Notes under the pieces: generated by a model
Database searches by the model: none
What the model saw: only the letters and a program-made list of their open reading frames with translations
Told to the model about the DNA's origin: nothing
NCBI GenBank assembly: GCA_937923375.1
Contig: CALAJG010000293.1
Coordinates: 1-15,559 of the forward strand
DNA length: 15,559 nucleotides
Reading direction: 5' to 3'
From: an uncultured Leucothrix sp.
GTDB lineage: Bacteria; Pseudomonadota; Gammaproteobacteria; Thiotrichales; Thiotrichaceae
Position numbers and translations under genes: made by a program
Shown: positions 13,709-15,559 of the stretch, in pieces
Layout of the letters: every line of letters begins with the position of its first letter
Position numbering within the stretch: the stretch's first letter is position 1

Positions 13709-13727
13709 TAATTTTGAGGAGCATAAA

Positions 13728-14813
13728 ATGAAATTAAAAACTCTTACGGCCAGCATCTTAGCGGCTGGTTTAATTGCTGCTACTTCTGTAAATGCCGGTG
13801 ATATCACTGTCGTTTCTTGGGGTGGTGCATACACAAAATCACAGGTTGAAGCGTATCACAAGCCTTGGGTTGCAGAGACTGGCAACACCATCAAGTCTGA
13901 AGACTATAATGGTGGTATTGCTGAGATTAAAGCTCAGGTTGAAGCTGGAAATGTAAGCTGGGATATTGTTGACGTTGAGTTGTCAGACGCTATCCGTGCC
14001 TGTGACGAAGGTCTGCTAGAGACAATCGATCACAAGTCACTACCTGACGGTGCTGATGGAACGCCTGCTACTGAAGACTTCCTTGAAGGAACGCTTTATG
14101 AGTGTGCAGTGGCTAACATTGTATGGTCAACTATCTTTGCTTACGATAAGTCAAAGATGAAAGATGGCCCTAAGACAATGGCTGACTTCTTTGACCTGGA
14201 GAAATTCCCTGGTAAGCGTGGTCTACGTAAAGGCGCTAAGGTAAACCTTGAGTTTGCTCTAATGGCTGACGGTGTACCAGCTAAGGAAGTTTACGATGTA
14301 TTGGCTACGCCAGAAGGTGTTGATCGTGCATTTAAGAAGTTAGATACTATCAAGAAAGACGTTGTTTGGTGGGAAGCTGGCGCACAGCCACCGCAGTTAC
14401 TAGCTGACGGTGAAGTTGCTATCACTACTGCATATAACGGCCGTATCTTTAACGCGGTTGCTGGTGAGAAGAAGCCATTTGAAATCGTTTGGGATGGTCA
14501 GATTTGGGACTTGGATCTATGGGTAATTCCAAAGGGTTCTAAGAACAAAGATTTGGCTATGGAATTCTTGAAGTACTCAACAGGTACTAAAGCACTTGCG
14601 GCCCAAGCATCTTGGATTTCTTATGGCCCAGCGCGTAAGTCTTCTGGTCCTCTAGTTGGTAAGTACGCAACTGACGAGTCTATCGATATGGGACCTCAGA
14701 TGCCAACTAACCCGGCTAACCTGACTAACGCAGTACAAAGTAACTTCGAATTCTGGGCAGATAATGCTGACCAGTTGAAAGAGCGCTTCAACGCTTGGCT
14801 TGCAAAAGGCTAA
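13728..14813 (+). CDS. Periplasmic binding protein, spermidine/putrescine (PotD/PotF) type
   Basis: A 361-residue protein with a Sec signal peptide (residues 1-23, cleavage likely after SVNA). The mature protein opens with ITVVSWGGAYTKSQ, the first strand of polyamine-type and related binding proteins, and has WDIVDVE, an aromatic-rich VVWWEAGAQPPQLLADGEVAI segment, and ALAAQASWISYGPARKS near the C-terminus. It captures the substrate in the periplasm and delivers it to the permeases. GAGGAG seven bases upstream gives a strong start. Codons look more strongly biased toward a few preferred ones than in neighbouring genes, as expected for an abundant binding protein. The cistron is bracketed by hairpins on both sides. 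Polyamine, opine or amino-acid-derived cations are all possible ligands. Confidence 0.92.
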   Translation: MKLKTLTASILAAGLIAATSVNAGDITVVSWGGAYTKSQVEAYHKPWVAETGNTIKSEDYNGGIAEIKAQVEAGNVSWDIVDVELSDAIRACDEGLLETIDHKSLPDGADGTPATEDFLEGTLYECAVANIVWSTIFAYDKSKMKDGPKTMADFFDLEKFPGKRGLRKGAKVNLEFALMADGVPAKEVYDVLATPEGVDRAFKKLDTIKKDVVWWEAGAQPPQLLADGEVAITTAYNGRIFNAVAGEKKPFEIVWDGQIWDLDLWVIPKGSKNKDLAMEFLKYSTGTKALAAQASWISYGPARKSSGPLVGKYATDESIDMGPQMPTNPANLTNAVQSNFEFWADNADQLKERFNAWLAKG

Positions 14814-14830
14814 GTTAGTCTGAACCATCC

Positions 14831-14858
14831 ACTGCATGGGGGATCCTCCCCATGCAGT
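14831..14858 (+). other. Strong hairpin after the binding-protein gene, without T tract
   Basis: ACTGCATGGGG (14831-14841) pairs perfectly over 11 bp with CCCCATGCAGT (14848-14858), loop GATCCT. No T run follows and the permease gene begins 22 bases later. This suggests a partial transcription block or a 3' exonuclease barrier that raises binding-protein mRNA above permease mRNA. Confidence 0.75.
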
Positions 14859-14880
14859 ACCCAGCCTACAGAGAAATTCC

Positions 14881-15559
14881 ATGTCTGATTCGACGTCACC
14901 GATTCTTACCGCCGATGGTACCCCGTTAAAAACTAAGCTGGCTCGGACAACCAGACGGTTGCGCTGGAAAGCATTACTTTTAACATTGCCACTGGTAATT
15001 TTCATCATCATTACCTTTGTATTACCGATAGGACAAATGCTCTATCGATCTGTTCATAATCCTACCGGCATCAATGTGACGCCAAACTTTGCTGAAGCGA
15101 TTCAGGAATGGGATGGACAAGGGCTGCCTGATGACAAATATGTTGAATTATTCGTAAAAGATTTAGCACTCGCTAAGAAAAACCGTGAAATTGGTAAGAC
15201 GGTTGGAAACTTGGCAACACGTGTGAATTATGAAATCCCTGGCTCGCGTAGCCTGATTACTTCCACTGGAAGAAAAGCTAAAAAAATTACAGAAGGCCCC
15301 TATCTGGATGCCTTAATTAAAATAAATAAAAAGTGGGAAAATCCCGCGATATGGTTGACCCTACAACGGGCGTCCAAAGAATATACCGCCTCCTTTTATT
15401 TAGCGGCGCTTGATCGCAAATATGATGATAAAGGCGAAGTGGTCAGAGCGGATGAGCTCTACCAAATTTATATCCCTATATTAATGAAAACCTTGTGGTT
15501 GTCCGCAGTAATCACCTTGCTATGTTTTATATTGGCTTATCCGGTGTCTTACTTGTTAT
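14881..15559 (+). CDS. ABC transporter permease, polyamine (PotB) type, cut by window end
   Basis: The reading frame is open from ATG 14881 to the right edge (226 codons seen). After a polar N-terminus of about 30 residues (MSDSTSPILTADGTPLKTK) comes the first membrane span (LLLTLPLVIFIIITFVLPIGQML) and YRSVHNP, the usual start of PotB-like permeases. Residues about 57-200 form a long hydrophilic, Lys-rich periplasmic insertion, and the next span begins at IPILMKTLWLSAVITLLCFILAYPVSYLL, the normal beginning of the BPD_transp_1 core. Many PotB proteins have a much shorter first periplasmic loop. It follows the binding-protein gene and should combine with the ATPase at 12509 and a second permease expected beyond the window. 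The ribosome site (AGAGAAA) is weak. Confidence 0.85.
   Translation, partial: MSDSTSPILTADGTPLKTKLARTTRRLRWKALLLTLPLVIFIIITFVLPIGQMLYRSVHNPTGINVTPNFAEAIQEWDGQGLPDDKYVELFVKDLALAKKNREIGKTVGNLATRVNYEIPGSRSLITSTGRKAKKITEGPYLDALIKINKKWENPAIWLTLQRASKEYTASFYLAALDRKYDDKGEVVRADELYQIYIPILMKTLWLSAVITLLCFILAYPVSYLL

Overview
The window reads as chromosomal DNA from a Gram-negative, probably marine, gammaproteobacterium. This is inferred from mid-range GC, Sec signal peptides ending in AxA, Shine-Dalgarno sites close to AGGAG, compact operons, and families typical of that group (Pot-type transporters with a periplasmic binding protein, DsbA-like proteins, type II dehydroquinase). No marker fixes the genus. 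No rRNA, tRNA, CRISPR array, insertion sequence or phage gene was seen.

Layout. (a) 1-1335: the 3' end of one inner-membrane permease gene and a complete second one, the paired permeases of a nucleoside-type ABC importer. (b) 1484-3274: a large DUF937-like membrane-anchored protein with a long array of identical 22-residue repeats, followed by a good terminator. (c) 3458-5873: a tight co-directional run encoding a spermidine-synthase-fold methyltransferase-like protein, a DadA-like FAD oxidoreductase and a type II 3-dehydroquinate dehydratase. (d) 5975-7019: two small exported proteins, one chalcone-isomerase-like and one basic PepSY-like. (e) 7020-7452: a gene-free stretch rich in hairpins, including a probable small RNA on the + strand and a terminator facing the - strand with no gene to serve. 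(f) 7453-8505: a membrane-anchored DUF3616 protein. (g) 10389-8537 on the - strand: a ribokinase-family kinase and a nucleoside hydrolase in one operon. A 2-oxoglutarate/Fe(II) oxygenase is transcribed divergently at 10475-11311. (h) 11411-12121: a membrane-tethered DsbA-like thiol oxidoreductase. (i) 12509 to the window end: a polyamine/opine-type ABC importer in the order ATPase, binding protein, permease. The binding-protein cistron is bracketed by stable hairpins.

Functional picture. The nucleoside importer, nucleoside hydrolase and ribokinase-like kinase together suggest nucleoside scavenging: import, cleavage to base plus ribose, and phosphorylation of ribose. They are not one operon, so this link is inferred. 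The second importer, the D-amino-acid-dehydrogenase-like enzyme and the oxygenase fit an organism living on dissolved organic nitrogen.

The least expected content is the repeat protein, whose DNA shows a 132-bp higher-order period hidden behind identical protein repeats, and the structured intergenic region at 7020-7452. No clearly new defence or mobile system was found.
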